In this document: positions 49,310 to 58,143 of the stretch, piece after piece | Numbering within the stretch: the stretch's first letter is position 1 | Layout of the letters: each line of letters starts with the position of its first letter | Assembly (NCBI GenBank): GCA_963702595.1 | Contig: CAVPDC010000016.1 | Location: 186,001-250,000, forward strand | Length of the DNA stretch: 64,000 nt | Source of the DNA: JALORV01 sp963702595 | Lineage (GTDB): Bacteria; Pseudomonadota; Gammaproteobacteria; Burkholderiales; Burkholderiaceae_F | Direction: 5' to 3' | Notes under the pieces: model-generated | Seen by the model: the letters and a program-made list of their open reading frames with translations, nothing else | Database searches by the model: none | What the model was told of the DNA's origin: nothing | Made by a program: the position numbers and the translations under genes

Positions 49310-50674
49310 ATGAGTGACACGAGAAATCTAGGCCCGGCCTCGCCCGGCAATGTGGCGGCGGCCGCGCCAAAGCCCGTGCTTTCCGTGTTCGACGGCGTGA
49401 TGATCATCGTCGGCATCATCATTGGAGGCGGCATCTTTTCCTTTCCTCCGCTGGTGGCCGGCATGACGGGCTCCGTCGAGTGGATGTTCGGCGCGTGGCT
49501 GTTCGGCGCCACGCTCGCCCTCATCGGGGCGCTTTGCTACGCGGAACTCGCCACAACTTTTCCCAACGCCGGTGGCGACTACTACTTCCTGACACGCGCT
49601 TATGGCAAGGATCTCTCGTTCTTCTTCGCCTGGGCACGGGTACTGGTCATCACCACGGGCTCGATCGCGCTGCTCGCCTTCGTCTTCGGCGACTACATGA
49701 GCCGTGTGCTCTCGCTTGGCGAGCGGTCCTCGACGATTTATGCACTGCTGATCGTGGTCGCGCTGACCGCCGTGAACATTGCCGGACTGAAGGAATCTGC
49801 GCGCACGCAGAACCTGCTGTCGGGACTGCTCGTGCTGGGCATGCTGATGGTCGTGCTCGCCGGGTTCAGTGCACCGGCAACGGGCGCTGCGCCGGCTCCT
49901 GCAGCCTCGAACGCGGTCCCGGCGCTATTCGGCACGGCACTGTTGTTCGTCCTCTTCACGTTTGGAGGGTGGAACGAGGCTGCCTACATCTCCGCCGAGG
50001 TCAAAGGGGGAACGCGCTCGATCGTCAAGGTGCTCGTCATCGCACTTCTGGTCGTCACGTTGATCTATGTGCTGTTCATCGCCGCCCTGCTCGCCGGTCT
50101 TGGCTTCGAGGGCCTGAAGTCGAGCCAGGCCGTGGCGGCCGACGTCGCCAGAAACGCGTTCGGCACCTTTGGCGAAAAGGCGATCGGCGCCATCGTCGCC
50201 CTGGCCGCGCTCACCTCGATCAACGCCACGATGATCGTCGCGGCGCGCACCAACTACTCGCTAGGCAACGACTGGCCGGTGTTCCGCTTCATGAGCGGCT
50301 GGAACAGCGAGCGCAATGCGCCGGTCGCGGCCTACCTGGTCACCGGCTTGATCAGTCTCGCGCTCGTACTGCTGGCCACCGTCAACAAGAGCGGCGTGAA
50401 GTTCATGGTCGACTTCACCGCGCCGGTATTCTGGTTCTTCTTCCTGCTGACCGGTATCGCGCTGTTCGTGCTGCGGTTCACCCAGCCCCACGTCGCGCGG
50501 CCGTTCAAGGTGCCGGCCTACCCGGTGCTGCCGATGATCTTCGTCGGCACCTGCGCCTTTCTGCTGTACCGCAGCCTCGTTTACACCCTCGAGAACCGTG
50601 CCGTTCAGGCGGCGCTATACGTCATGGCGGCGGGCGTCGTCGTGTGGATCGTCGCGCGCCTGCGTGCGCGCTGA
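49310..50674 (+). CDS. APC-family amino acid permease
   Basis: Inner-membrane amino acid/polyamine transporter, 454 residues, about 12 membrane segments. The first segment has the family's GIIIGGGIFSFPP loop for substrate binding; later ones include GALCYAELATTFPNAGGDYYFL and the LTSINATMIVAARTNYSLG stretch. The short Pro/Ala-rich loop near 185 is unusual but harmless. ATG 49310 has an AAAGG site at proper distance. Three bases separate it from the MocA-like gene. Substrate unknown. Confidence 0.93.
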   Translation: MSDTRNLGPASPGNVAAAAPKPVLSVFDGVMIIVGIIIGGGIFSFPPLVAGMTGSVEWMFGAWLFGATLALIGALCYAELATTFPNAGGDYYFLTRAYGKDLSFFFAWARVLVITTGSIALLAFVFGDYMSRVLSLGERSSTIYALLIVVALTAVNIAGLKESARTQNLLSGLLVLGMLMVVLAGFSAPATGAAPAPAASNAVPALFGTALLFVLFTFGGWNEAAYISAEVKGGTRSIVKVLVIALLVVTLIYVLFIAALLAGLGFEGLKSSQAVAADVARNAFGTFGEKAIGAIVALAALTSINATMIVAARTNYSLGNDWPVFRFMSGWNSERNAPVAAYLVTGLISLALVLLATVNKSGVKFMVDFTAPVFWFFFLLTGIALFVLRFTQPHVARPFKVPAYPVLPMIFVGTCAFLLYRSLVYTLENRAVQAALYVMAAGVVVWIVARLRAR

Positions 50675-50677
50675 GCG

Positions 50678-51283
50678 ATGCCCGAAGCCACCTCGCACAT
50701 CGTTGGCGTGCTGCTGGCAGCAGGCCGGGGCTCCCGGTTCGACCCGAGTGGAGCGCGGCTCAAGCTTCTGGAGGCCGCCACGCGCGGCAGCCACTCCGGG
50801 GCGCCTCTAGCGATCGCCGCGTCACGCACGCTGCGCGTCGTACTGGATGAAGTTTTCGCCGTCGTGGCACCACCCGGGGAGGACAGCCAGCTCGAATTGC
50901 ACAACCTGCTGCAGGCGGAAGGCTGCACGCTCGTCGTCAATCCGCGGGCGGCGGAGGGGCAAGGCACGTCGATCGCCTGCGGCGTCGGCGCGACCTCGTC
51001 GGCCGACGGCTGGGTCATCGCGCTGGCCGACATGCCCGCCATACAGCCGGACACCGTGCGTCGGATCGTCGATGCGCTGCATGCCGGTGCTGCGTCCGTC
51101 GCTCCGGCCTACCGCGGTCGACGCGGTCACCCCGTCGGCTTTGCGGCACCGATGCGGTCGGAACTGCTGGCGTCGGCCGGCGACACCGGCGCCCGCAACG
51201 TGCTCGCGCGGCACCCGCCGCAACTCATCGAGGTCGACGATCCGGGAGTACTGTACGACGTCGACATGCTAGAGGATCTCTGA
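50678..51283 (+). CDS. MobA-like nucleotidyltransferase, probably molybdenum-cofactor cytidylyltransferase (MocA type)
   Basis: 201 residues of the NTP-transferase fold: nucleotide loop VLLAAGRGSRFDPSG, then KLLEAATRG, AEGQGTSIACGVG and the metal motif VIALADMPAIQPDTV. This closely follows MocA, which makes the CMP form of the molybdenum cofactor used by xanthine-oxidase-family enzymes, and the IorA/IorB genes nearby support that role. ADP-sugar or GDP-Mo (MobA) activity is less likely. Its stop overlaps the next start by one base (TGATG). Confidence 0.85.
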   Translation: MPEATSHIVGVLLAAGRGSRFDPSGARLKLLEAATRGSHSGAPLAIAASRTLRVVLDEVFAVVAPPGEDSQLELHNLLQAEGCTLVVNPRAAEGQGTSIACGVGATSSADGWVIALADMPAIQPDTVRRIVDALHAGAASVAPAYRGRRGHPVGFAAPMRSELLASAGDTGARNVLARHPPQLIEVDDPGVLYDVDMLEDL

Positions 51284-51681
51284 TGATCAGCCTGATGCAA
51301 GAATGGTGGAAGCTGGCACTCAGTGCCAGCGAGATCGCGCTCACTGCGCCTCAGGTCGTGCAGGCACGCACCGCACGTCTGACGGCGGCGCCAGGGCTCG
51401 CCAGCGCACGAAACCGGCGCGAAGCGATGCGCATGGTGTCGGAGAAGTGGGATGCCGGGCTCGCGGGCCAGACGGCGATGTGGCAGGTCGGCTGGCGGAT
51501 GCAGCAGCAGATGGTCAACGACTTCTGGGCGCTGGCCCTGGGCAGGCGTTCTCCGCACGGTGCGGCGAAGCGCATCGGACGGAACAACGCGTTAGCCTCG
51601 CTTGCGATGGCCAGCCGGTCGCTTGTGCCGGTTCGACTCCGTGTGCGTTCCAACGCCCGTCGACTGCGCACCGCCAAGTAG
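51283..51681 (+). CDS. phasin-like hypothetical protein, 132 aa
   Basis: Small helical basic protein, MISLMQEWWKLALSASEIALTAPQVV at its start, no membrane segment or signal. The start (E-W-W-K-L-A-L-S-A-S-E, then Q-V-V-x-x-R-T) and the mid region with repeated Met/Gln/Trp (AMWQVGWRMQQQMVNDFWAL) resemble phasins or PHA-granule-associated proteins, but the match is by eye. Very basic C-terminus (RSNARRLRTAK). Overlaps the preceding stop, so it is translationally coupled to the MocA-like gene. Confidence 0.6.
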   Translation: MISLMQEWWKLALSASEIALTAPQVVQARTARLTAAPGLASARNRREAMRMVSEKWDAGLAGQTAMWQVGWRMQQQMVNDFWALALGRRSPHGAAKRIGRNNALASLAMASRSLVPVRLRVRSNARRLRTAK

Positions 51682-51701
51682 ACCCGCGCGACCCCGAATC
51701 G

Positions 51702-52409
51702 ATGTCACTGCTCGATCTCTTCCGCCAGATCACGCTGACCGACGCGCTCGCGCTGGTCTGGTTCGTACTCGGCTGGTGGGGCTATGCAGCGTTCGCGCGG
51801 CGCCGGGCCAGCGCCGGACGCGGATCGCTGCTCGCGACGACGAACCGCTTTCGTCGCCTGTGGATGATGCAGACCACGGCACGCGAAAACCGCGTCATTG
51901 ACGGCGTCGTCGTGCAGAATCTCTCGACCAGCCCATCCTTCTTCGCATCGACGACGATCCTGATCATCGGCGGTCTGCTGGCACTGCTCGGCGCCACCGA
52001 AGAGGCGGCCAAGGTGGTCAAGGAGATTCCCTTTGCCGCTCGGACCTCGCCGTTCGTCTTCGATTTCAAGCTCTTCGTGCTGGCGGCCGTCTTTGTCTAC
52101 GCGTTCTTCCGCTTCACCTGGTCGATGCGGCAATACACCTTCGGCGCACTGCTGATCGCTTCCGCCCCGGATCCGAAGGCCTTCGAAAGTGGCGAGGCGT
52201 CGCGCGAGGAGTTTGCCGACCGCGCCGGGCGCGTCGTCGGACTTGCCGCAGAGACCTTCAACGACGGCCTGCGCGCCTATTACATGGCCTTCGCCGTGAT
52301 CCTGTGGTTCTTCTCGCCGCTGGCCTTCGCGCTGGGAACGGCCGGGATCATCTACCTGCTGTACCAGCGCGAGTTCCGTTCCGAAGTACTCGACGTGCTA
52401 CGCCAGTAG
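51702..52409 (+). CDS. DUF599 membrane protein
   Basis: 235 residues, about four membrane segments (near 12-30, 80-100, 120-140, 195-225). Matches DUF599: LVWFVLGWWGYAAFARRR, the MMQTTARENRVIDGVVVQNLS block and FTWSMRQYTFGALLI. ATG 51702 chosen since it opens directly onto the first segment. Function unknown. No ribosome site is obvious, so coupling with the upstream gene is possible. Confidence 0.85.
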   Translation: MSLLDLFRQITLTDALALVWFVLGWWGYAAFARRRASAGRGSLLATTNRFRRLWMMQTTARENRVIDGVVVQNLSTSPSFFASTTILIIGGLLALLGATEEAAKVVKEIPFAARTSPFVFDFKLFVLAAVFVYAFFRFTWSMRQYTFGALLIASAPDPKAFESGEASREEFADRAGRVVGLAAETFNDGLRAYYMAFAVILWFFSPLAFALGTAGIIYLLYQREFRSEVLDVLRQ

Positions 52410-52466
52410 CTCCACCCCGGGGCGGCGCGAGCCTCTACACTCGCGCGTCCCGTTGCCTGCCCTGCC

Positions 52467-54260
52467 ATGAGCGTCCACTACGCGATTCGCCCCGCCCATC
52501 CCGCGGCACACCTGTATCACGTCATCTGCCGCGTCGAGCAGCCCGATCCGCAGGGACAACTCTTCATGCTGCCGGCCTGGATCCCAGGCAGCTACATGAT
52601 CCGGGAGTTCGCGCGCAACATTGTGCGCATCAGCGCCGTTGCCGGCGGCCGCAAGGTGCCGATCGAGAAGCTGGACAAGCACACCTGGCGCTCGGCCCCG
52701 GTCAAGGGCGCGCTCGAGGTGGCATGCGAGGTCTATGCGTGGGACCTTTCGGTGCGCGCGGCACACCTGGATGAAACCCATGGGTTCTTCAACGGCTCCA
52801 GCGTCTTCCTGCTGCCGATCGGCCACGAGCATGAGCCCTGCAGTGTCGACATCCTGCCCCCGGCTGGTGCGCGTTACTCCGGGTGGAGGGTCGTCACCGG
52901 GCTGGCGCCCGCGCGCGGTACGCGCCGCCTGGGGTTCGGAAAGTACGTTGCGCAGGACTACGACGAGTTGATCGACTGCCCGGTGGAAATGGGCGCGTTC
53001 GAGCTTGGCCGATTCGACGTGCTCGGCGTCCCGCACGAGATTGCCATCACGGGACGGGTGCCGAAGCTCGACCTGCAGCGCCTGACAGGCGACCTCGCAC
53101 GCGTCTGCGAGCAGCAGATCCGCCTGTTCGAACCGCGTTCGAAGAAAGCGCCGTTTGCGCGCTACTCGTTCATGACGCTGGCCGTGGGCGACGGCTACGG
53201 CGGGCTGGAGCACCGCAACTCCACCGCGCTGATCTGCAGACGCGACGACCTCCCCTACGAAGGCATGAAGGAGGCAACGTCCGGGTACCGCACGTTTCTC
53301 GGTCTGGCGAGCCACGAGTACTTCCACAGCTGGAACGTCAAGCGCATCCGGCCGGCCGCCTTCGTGCCGTACGACCTGACGCGCGAGAACCACACGCGCC
53401 TGTTGTGGGCGTTCGAAGGATTCACCAGCTATTACGACGACCTGCTGCTGGCCCGTGCGGGGCTCCTGACCGAAACGCAGTATCTCGACACGCTGGCCAC
53501 GACGATGACAACCGTCATGCAACGGACCAGCCGCCTGAAGCAAAGCGTGGCTGAGAGTTCGTTCGACGCGTGGATCAAGTATTACCGCCAGGACGAGAAT
53601 GCACCCAACAGCGTGGTGAGCTATTACCAGAAGGGCTCGCTCGTCGCGCTCGCGCTCGATCTCACGATCCGCGCCGAAACGCAGGGCCGCAAGTCGCTGG
53701 ACGACGTCATGCGTCTGCTGTGGCGGCGCTACAGGGACGGCGGCGCGGACTACGCCGGCGTGGACGAGGAGGATGTGCTCGCCGCCGCGGAAGAGGCAAG
53801 CGGATTGAATCTGGAGCGCGTGCTGCGCGAGTGGACCGAAGGCACGCGCGATCCCGACTTCGGGCGACTGCTGGCTCCGTTCGGCATAGACTTCGAGCGC
53901 CGGCCGGCGCTCGACAAGCCGCACTTCGCAATGCTTGGATGCACACTCGCAGCGAGCGGCGAAGCGAAGGTCACACATGTCTATGACGGCACTCCCGCAC
54001 AGTCGGCCGGGCTTTCCGGCGGCGACGTGCTGCTCGCGGTCGATGGACTGCGCGTGACCGCAGACAACATCGACAAGCGGCTCGCCCGTTACCTGCCGGG
54101 CGACTTCATCGAGGTGCACGCGTTTCGGCGTGACGAGCTGATGGCCTTCCGGCTTCAGGTCGGCGCGCAACCGCCACCGAAGATGCTGCTCAAACCCGAC
54201 CCGAAGCCTCCGCGCCACGCCGCTGCGCTAAGGCGCCGTTGGCTGGGACAGGCAGGCTGA
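52467..54260 (+). CDS. M61-family metallopeptidase with PDZ domain
   Basis: Glycyl-aminopeptidase-type zinc peptidase, 597 residues. Zinc motif HEYFHSWNVKRI (HExxH) near residue 285 with the downstream Glu in WAFEGFTSYYDD; the family N-terminal beta-domain begins VHYAIRPAHPAAHLYHV and has LFMLPAWIPGSYMIREFAR. A PDZ domain sits near 490-570 (AQSAGLSGGDVLLAVDGLRV). No signal peptide is seen, so it seems cytoplasmic. Stands alone. Confidence 0.93.
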   Translation: MSVHYAIRPAHPAAHLYHVICRVEQPDPQGQLFMLPAWIPGSYMIREFARNIVRISAVAGGRKVPIEKLDKHTWRSAPVKGALEVACEVYAWDLSVRAAHLDETHGFFNGSSVFLLPIGHEHEPCSVDILPPAGARYSGWRVVTGLAPARGTRRLGFGKYVAQDYDELIDCPVEMGAFELGRFDVLGVPHEIAITGRVPKLDLQRLTGDLARVCEQQIRLFEPRSKKAPFARYSFMTLAVGDGYGGLEHRNSTALICRRDDLPYEGMKEATSGYRTFLGLASHEYFHSWNVKRIRPAAFVPYDLTRENHTRLLWAFEGFTSYYDDLLLARAGLLTETQYLDTLATTMTTVMQRTSRLKQSVAESSFDAWIKYYRQDENAPNSVVSYYQKGSLVALALDLTIRAETQGRKSLDDVMRLLWRRYRDGGADYAGVDEEDVLAAAEEASGLNLERVLREWTEGTRDPDFGRLLAPFGIDFERRPALDKPHFAMLGCTLAASGEAKVTHVYDGTPAQSAGLSGGDVLLAVDGLRVTADNIDKRLARYLPGDFIEVHAFRRDELMAFRLQVGAQPPPKMLLKPDPKPPRHAAALRRRWLGQAG

Positions 54261-54361
54261 AGTCCGCCACAGGCCGCCATAGCCGTTTACCCGGGGTCTT
54301 CCTGACCTCGGTTCCTCGCTAGCATTTCGACTTCGCCTCCGATTGCACCTCGTGTTCCGCC

Positions 54362-54754
54362 ATGCTTCTTGCCTCCGATATCCGCCATCAACGCTCGGGC
54401 GTGTTGCTCCTGCGCTTCACCGTGGCGGGGCTCATGTTGTTTCATGGCGTCGCCAAACTGCAAAGCGGCCTGGGCGGCATCGAGTCACTGCTCGCTGCAG
54501 CTGGGTTGCCGACTTGGTTCGCCTACGGCGTCCTGATCGGCGAGATCGTGGCGCCAGTGCTGATCATTGCCGGCATCCTGGTTGGACCGGCAGCCTGGAT
54601 CATGGCGATCAACATGGTGATCGCCGTTGGCCTTGCACACCCGACGCAGTTGCTCACGATCGGCAGGACGGGAGGCTATGGCCTCGAATTGCAGGCCTTC
54701 TTCTTCCTTTGCTCCATCGCCGTTGCACTGCTCGTCGATCGGAAGCGCGAGTGA
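54362..54754 (+). CDS. DoxX-family membrane protein
   Basis: 130 residues with four membrane segments. DoxX features: LLLRFTVAGLMLFHGVAKL near the start and the GLPTWFAYGVLIGEIVAPVLII second segment. Such proteins are often linked to thiosulfate/quinone or redox stress, but the role here is open. Ends with a short basic tail. Confidence 0.88.
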   Translation: MLLASDIRHQRSGVLLLRFTVAGLMLFHGVAKLQSGLGGIESLLAAAGLPTWFAYGVLIGEIVAPVLIIAGILVGPAAWIMAINMVIAVGLAHPTQLLTIGRTGGYGLELQAFFFLCSIAVALLVDRKRE

Positions 54755-54830
54755 GTCGAGGTTCAGATGGCAGCCAGGAACCGACAATGCGTTCTAGCCT
54801 AAGGGGCACCTCAGAGAGGTTCATATCAGA

Positions 54831-55085
54831 ATGACAAGACTGGAGCGAGAGCGCCGCAGGCGGATTGCAAAGCTCAGTTTGATCGTTGCGGCTTCGGCCA
54901 TTGCCGTTGCCTGCGCAGCCTTCTTCTTACTTCTTCATGGGCCTCTGCCGCCGCTCGGCGGTGCGCTGATTTCCATGTCCTTTGTCGTGCTGGTCGGCGC
55001 ACTGGCCGTGTTCTTCTGGGCGCTTCTGACCGGGCGCCGCTTGCGGAAGAGTTCCGAAAGTGGAGGTAGTGACGAGGGGACGTAG
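54831..55085 (+). CDS. small membrane protein, 84 aa
   Basis: Two hydrophobic segments (about 14-34 and 42-66, ISMSFVVLVGALAVFFWALLTG), a very basic N-terminus (MTRLERERRRRIAK) and a Ser/Gly/Glu tail. No family recognised. A weak GAGAGG site stands before the ATG. Convergent with ung. Confidence 0.6.
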   Translation: MTRLERERRRRIAKLSLIVAASAIAVACAAFFLLLHGPLPPLGGALISMSFVVLVGALAVFFWALLTGRRLRKSSESGGSDEGT

Positions 55086-55101
55086 CGACTCCACCGTTCA
55101 C

Positions 55102-55791
55102 CTACGCCTGACACCAGTCCACGTTGCCTCGCCCGTGCTGCGCGAGGAAAGCATTGGCGCCTGAGAAGTGGCGGCAGCCGAGAAACGGCGTCGGCGGTCG
55201 GCGGGCCGAGAGCGGTGACGGGTGGTTCGCGGCGAACACTCCATGTCCCTGGCGCGCCGCGTCGATCAGCGGCCGCTTCGCCTGCGCCTGTGCGCCCCAG
55301 AGCAGGAATGCCTTCGGTGCGGCGTCCTCCGCCAGCGCCGTAATGAACGCATCGCTCAACTGCTCCCAGCCCTTGCCCGCATGGCTGCCGGACAGGCCGT
55401 CTTCGACGGTCAGCACCACATTCAGCAGCAGCACTCCCTGACGCGCCCACCGTTCCAGATTCCCGGATTCAGGCGTTGCGCAGTCGAGATCGGTCCGTAG
55501 TTCGAGGAAGATGTTGCGCAGGCTCGGGGGAGGCCGCACGCCGTCGGGCACGGAAAAGGCCAGCCCGTGCGCCTGCCCCGGACCGTGATACGGGTCCTGG
55601 CCAAGGATGACCACGCGGACCGCGTCGAGCGGAGTCAGTGTGAGCGCGCGGAGGGGCTCCGGTGGATAGATGCGCGCGCCGTCGGCACTTCGCTGCGCCA
55701 GGAACGTCTGCAGTGTGCCTCCCTGTGCGCTCGCGAAGAACCGGTCCACCGGCGTTCGCCAGCCGCCGGCCAGCGCCGATGTATCGATCAC
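55102..55791 (-). CDS. ung: uracil-DNA glycosylase
   Basis: Removes uracil from DNA; family 1, 229 residues. Motifs: water-activating VVILGQDPYHGPGQAHGLAFSV, LLNVVLTVEDGLSGSHAGKGW and the HPSPLS loop in ANHPSPLSARRPPTPFLGCRHFS. The GTG start at 55791 overlaps the trpC stop by four bases (GTGA), so it is read from the trp transcript by coupling. Confidence 0.96.
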   Translation of the reverse strand: MIDTSALAGGWRTPVDRFFASAQGGTLQTFLAQRSADGARIYPPEPLRALTLTPLDAVRVVILGQDPYHGPGQAHGLAFSVPDGVRPPPSLRNIFLELRTDLDCATPESGNLERWARQGVLLLNVVLTVEDGLSGSHAGKGWEQLSDAFITALAEDAAPKAFLLWGAQAQAKRPLIDAARQGHGVFAANHPSPLSARRPPTPFLGCRHFSGANAFLAQHGRGNVDWCQA

Positions 55792-56576
55792 CCGAACAGG
55801 CGCGCCAATTCGGCGCCGGGGTCGTCGGCGCGCATGAAGGCCTCGCCGACCAGGAACGCATTGACGCCGGCTGCGCGCATCCGCGCCACATCGGCACGCG
55901 ACAGAATCCCGCTTTCCGTGACCACGATGCGATCCGGACCGATGCGCGACAGCAGATCGAGCGTGACCTCGAGCCGCGTCTCGAACGTCCGCAGGTTGCG
56001 GTTGTTGATGCCAATCAGCGGGGTCCTCAACTCAAGCGCGAGATCGAGTTCGGCGGAATCGTGGACTTCGACCAGCGCGGCCATGCCGAGCTCGTGCGCG
56101 GCCGCCTCGAGTGCATGCAGGCGCGACCGTTCCAGCGCCGCGACGATCAGCAGGATCGCGTCCGCCCCCCAGCTACGCGCCTCGAAGACCTGGTAGTCGT
56201 CGATGATGAAGTCCTTGCGCAGCACCGGCAGCCCGCTCGCCGCACGCGCCTGCTGCAGGAATTCCGGTGCGCCCTGGAAATACTGCACGTCGGTCAGCAC
56301 GCTGAGGCACGAAGCGCCATGTCGGGCGTAGCTCGATCCGATGGCGGCCGGATCGAAGTCCGCACGCAGCACGCCCTTGGACGGCGAGGCCTTCTTCACC
56401 TCGGCGATCACCGCGCTGCGGCCCGCCTCGATGGCTGCTCGCAGTGCCCCGGTGAAATCGCGCGGCGCGCCCGCCTGGACGGCCTTTGCCAGCAGTTGCG
56501 CGAGCGGCACGCGCTCGCGTGCAAGCTGCACCTCGTCGCGCTTGGTCGCCAGGATTCGCTGCAGGATGTCGTCCAT
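55788..56576 (-). CDS. trpC: indole-3-glycerol-phosphate synthase
   Basis: Fifth-step enzyme of tryptophan synthesis, 262 residues, single function (no TrpF fused). TIM-barrel motifs: catalytic Lys/Glu in VIAEVKKASPSKGVLR, LSVLTDVQYFQGAPEFL, VLRKDFIIDDYQVFEARSWGADAILLI, GINNRNLRTFE and VTESGILSRADVARM. Start MDDILQRILATKRDEV. Nine bases from the GNAT gene. Operon order trpE-trpG-trpD-GNAT-trpC-ung. Confidence 0.96.
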   Translation of the reverse strand: MDDILQRILATKRDEVQLARERVPLAQLLAKAVQAGAPRDFTGALRAAIEAGRSAVIAEVKKASPSKGVLRADFDPAAIGSSYARHGASCLSVLTDVQYFQGAPEFLQQARAASGLPVLRKDFIIDDYQVFEARSWGADAILLIVAALERSRLHALEAAAHELGMAALVEVHDSAELDLALELRTPLIGINNRNLRTFETRLEVTLDLLSRIGPDRIVVTESGILSRADVARMRAAGVNAFLVGEAFMRADDPGAELARLFG

Positions 56577-56585
56577 CGCTCGATA

Positions 56586-57113
56586 CTACAAAGGTCGCGC
56601 GAACATCATTTCCCGCACGTGGAAGCCGACCGACTCGTACAGTCGGCGTGCGGATCGGTTCGGCGCCGCCATTTCCAGCCGCGCCTGCGTCGCACCGCGG
56701 CCGCGCCCCCAGTCAAGCGCCAGCCGCGTCAGCCGACGGGCCAAACCGAGGCGACGCGCCGACGGATCGATGAACAGCGAGTGCAGATAGATACGACGAC
56801 GCACATGCGCCATCCGATGCTTCGAAAGAATGAGGTCGACACCGATCGCGCCAAGGAGCTCAGTGCCGCAGACCGCGACGAAGAGACGCTTGCGCGGGCT
56901 GGAGATGGCACGCCCCCAATCCTGACGAGCCGCGCGCGCATCGTGCCGCGGCGATGCGATGTCGGGAATCAGGCGATGCTCGGCGATCGAGGCAGCGGCT
57001 CCGGCGCGGGCGACGCGCGCCACATCGCGCCGTGTCCCCGCGCGCAGCACGATGCGCCGCGCGCGGGCCTGAATCACCCGGCACAAGGGACCGCGCAAGC
57101 TGCCCGCGTTCAA
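56586..57113 (-). CDS. GNAT-family acetyltransferase
   Basis: 175 residues. GNAT core: a beta-strand IYLHSLFIDPSARRLGLARRLTRLALDWGRGRGATQARLEM, which is the acetyl-CoA-binding motif A (R/Q-x-x-G-x-A), then NRSARRLYESVGFHV near the end. The frame overlaps the trpD stop by four bases through a TTG; another start, for instance a GTG near residue 13, is possible. It interrupts the usual trpD-trpC pair. Substrate unknown. Confidence 0.78.
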   Translation of the reverse strand: MNAGSLRGPLCRVIQARARRIVLRAGTRRDVARVARAGAAASIAEHRLIPDIASPRHDARAARQDWGRAISSPRKRLFVAVCGTELLGAIGVDLILSKHRMAHVRRRIYLHSLFIDPSARRLGLARRLTRLALDWGRGRGATQARLEMAAPNRSARRLYESVGFHVREMMFARPL

Positions 57114-58141
57114 CCGGCCAGCCTCTGCGTCGTCGCCACGAATTCGTCGAGCTTGCGGCGCGCCGCACCGCTGGCGATCACCGCGCGCGCCTGACTAATG
57201 CCATCGCCAATCGAGTCCGCGACGTTCGCGGCATACAGCGCGACCCCAGCGTTGAAGATCACGATCTCGCGCGGCGTGCCAGCGACGTTGTTGATGGAAT
57301 CCAGCAGCATCGCGCGCGACTCGTCAGCATTGGCGACCCTGAGCGTGCGGTTGGAGACCATCGACAGGCCGAAGTCTTCCGGATGAATCTCGTACTCGCG
57401 TACCTCTCCGTCCTTCAGCTCTCCGACCAGCGTGGCGGCACCCAGCGACACTTCATCCATGCCGTCCTTGCCATGCACGACCAGCACGTGGTTCGAGCCG
57501 AGTTGCTGCAGCACGCGCACCTGGATGCCGACCAGGTCAGAATGGAATACGCCCATCACCTGGTTGGGTGCACCCGCCGGGTTGGTCAGCGGCCCGAGGA
57601 TGTTGAAGATTGTGCGCACCCCCAGCTCCTTGCGCACAGGTGCGGCGTGCTTCATCGCGGCGTGGTGGCTAGGCGCGAACATGAAACCGATGCCGGTCTC
57701 GGAAATACTCGTCGCCACGGCGGCCGGGCTCAGCGTGATCTTCGCGCCCAGCGCCTCCAGAACATCCGCGCTGCCCGAACCGGACGAGACTCCGCGCCCG
57801 CCGTGCTTGGCCACACGCGCCCCCGCCGCCGCGGCGACGAACATCGCGGCGGTCGAGATGTTGAACGTGTGCGCGGCATCACCGCCCGTGCCGCACAGAT
57901 CGACGAGATTCGAGCGGTCGGCGGGTTCCACCTTGGTCGAGAACTCGCGCATGATCTGCGCCGCTGCGGCGATTTCGCCGATCGTTTCCTTCTTGACGCG
58001 CAGGCCCATTGTCAGCGCCGCGATCTGCACCGGCGTGAGATCTCCGCTCATCAGCCGTCGCCACAGCCACAGCATTTCATCCTGGAAGATCTCGCGGTGC
58101 TCGATGCACCGGACCAGCGCTTCAGTGGGTGTAATCGACAT
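57110..58141 (-). CDS. trpD: anthranilate phosphoribosyltransferase
   Basis: Adds phosphoribose to anthranilate; 343 residues. Motifs: PRPP-binding DLCGTGGDAAHTFNISTAAMFVAAAAG, KHGGRGVSSGSGSADVLEALG (the G-for-N and G-for-K changes are usual in this group) and GFMFAPSHHAAMKHAAPVRKELGVRTIFNILGPLTNPA. Two bases after trpG. Start MSITPTEALVRCIEH. Confidence 0.96.
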   Translation of the reverse strand: MSITPTEALVRCIEHREIFQDEMLWLWRRLMSGDLTPVQIAALTMGLRVKKETIGEIAAAAQIMREFSTKVEPADRSNLVDLCGTGGDAAHTFNISTAAMFVAAAAGARVAKHGGRGVSSGSGSADVLEALGAKITLSPAAVATSISETGIGFMFAPSHHAAMKHAAPVRKELGVRTIFNILGPLTNPAGAPNQVMGVFHSDLVGIQVRVLQQLGSNHVLVVHGKDGMDEVSLGAATLVGELKDGEVREYEIHPEDFGLSMVSNRTLRVANADESRAMLLDSINNVAGTPREIVIFNAGVALYAANVADSIGDGISQARAVIASGAARRKLDEFVATTQRLAG

Positions 58142-58143
58142 TC

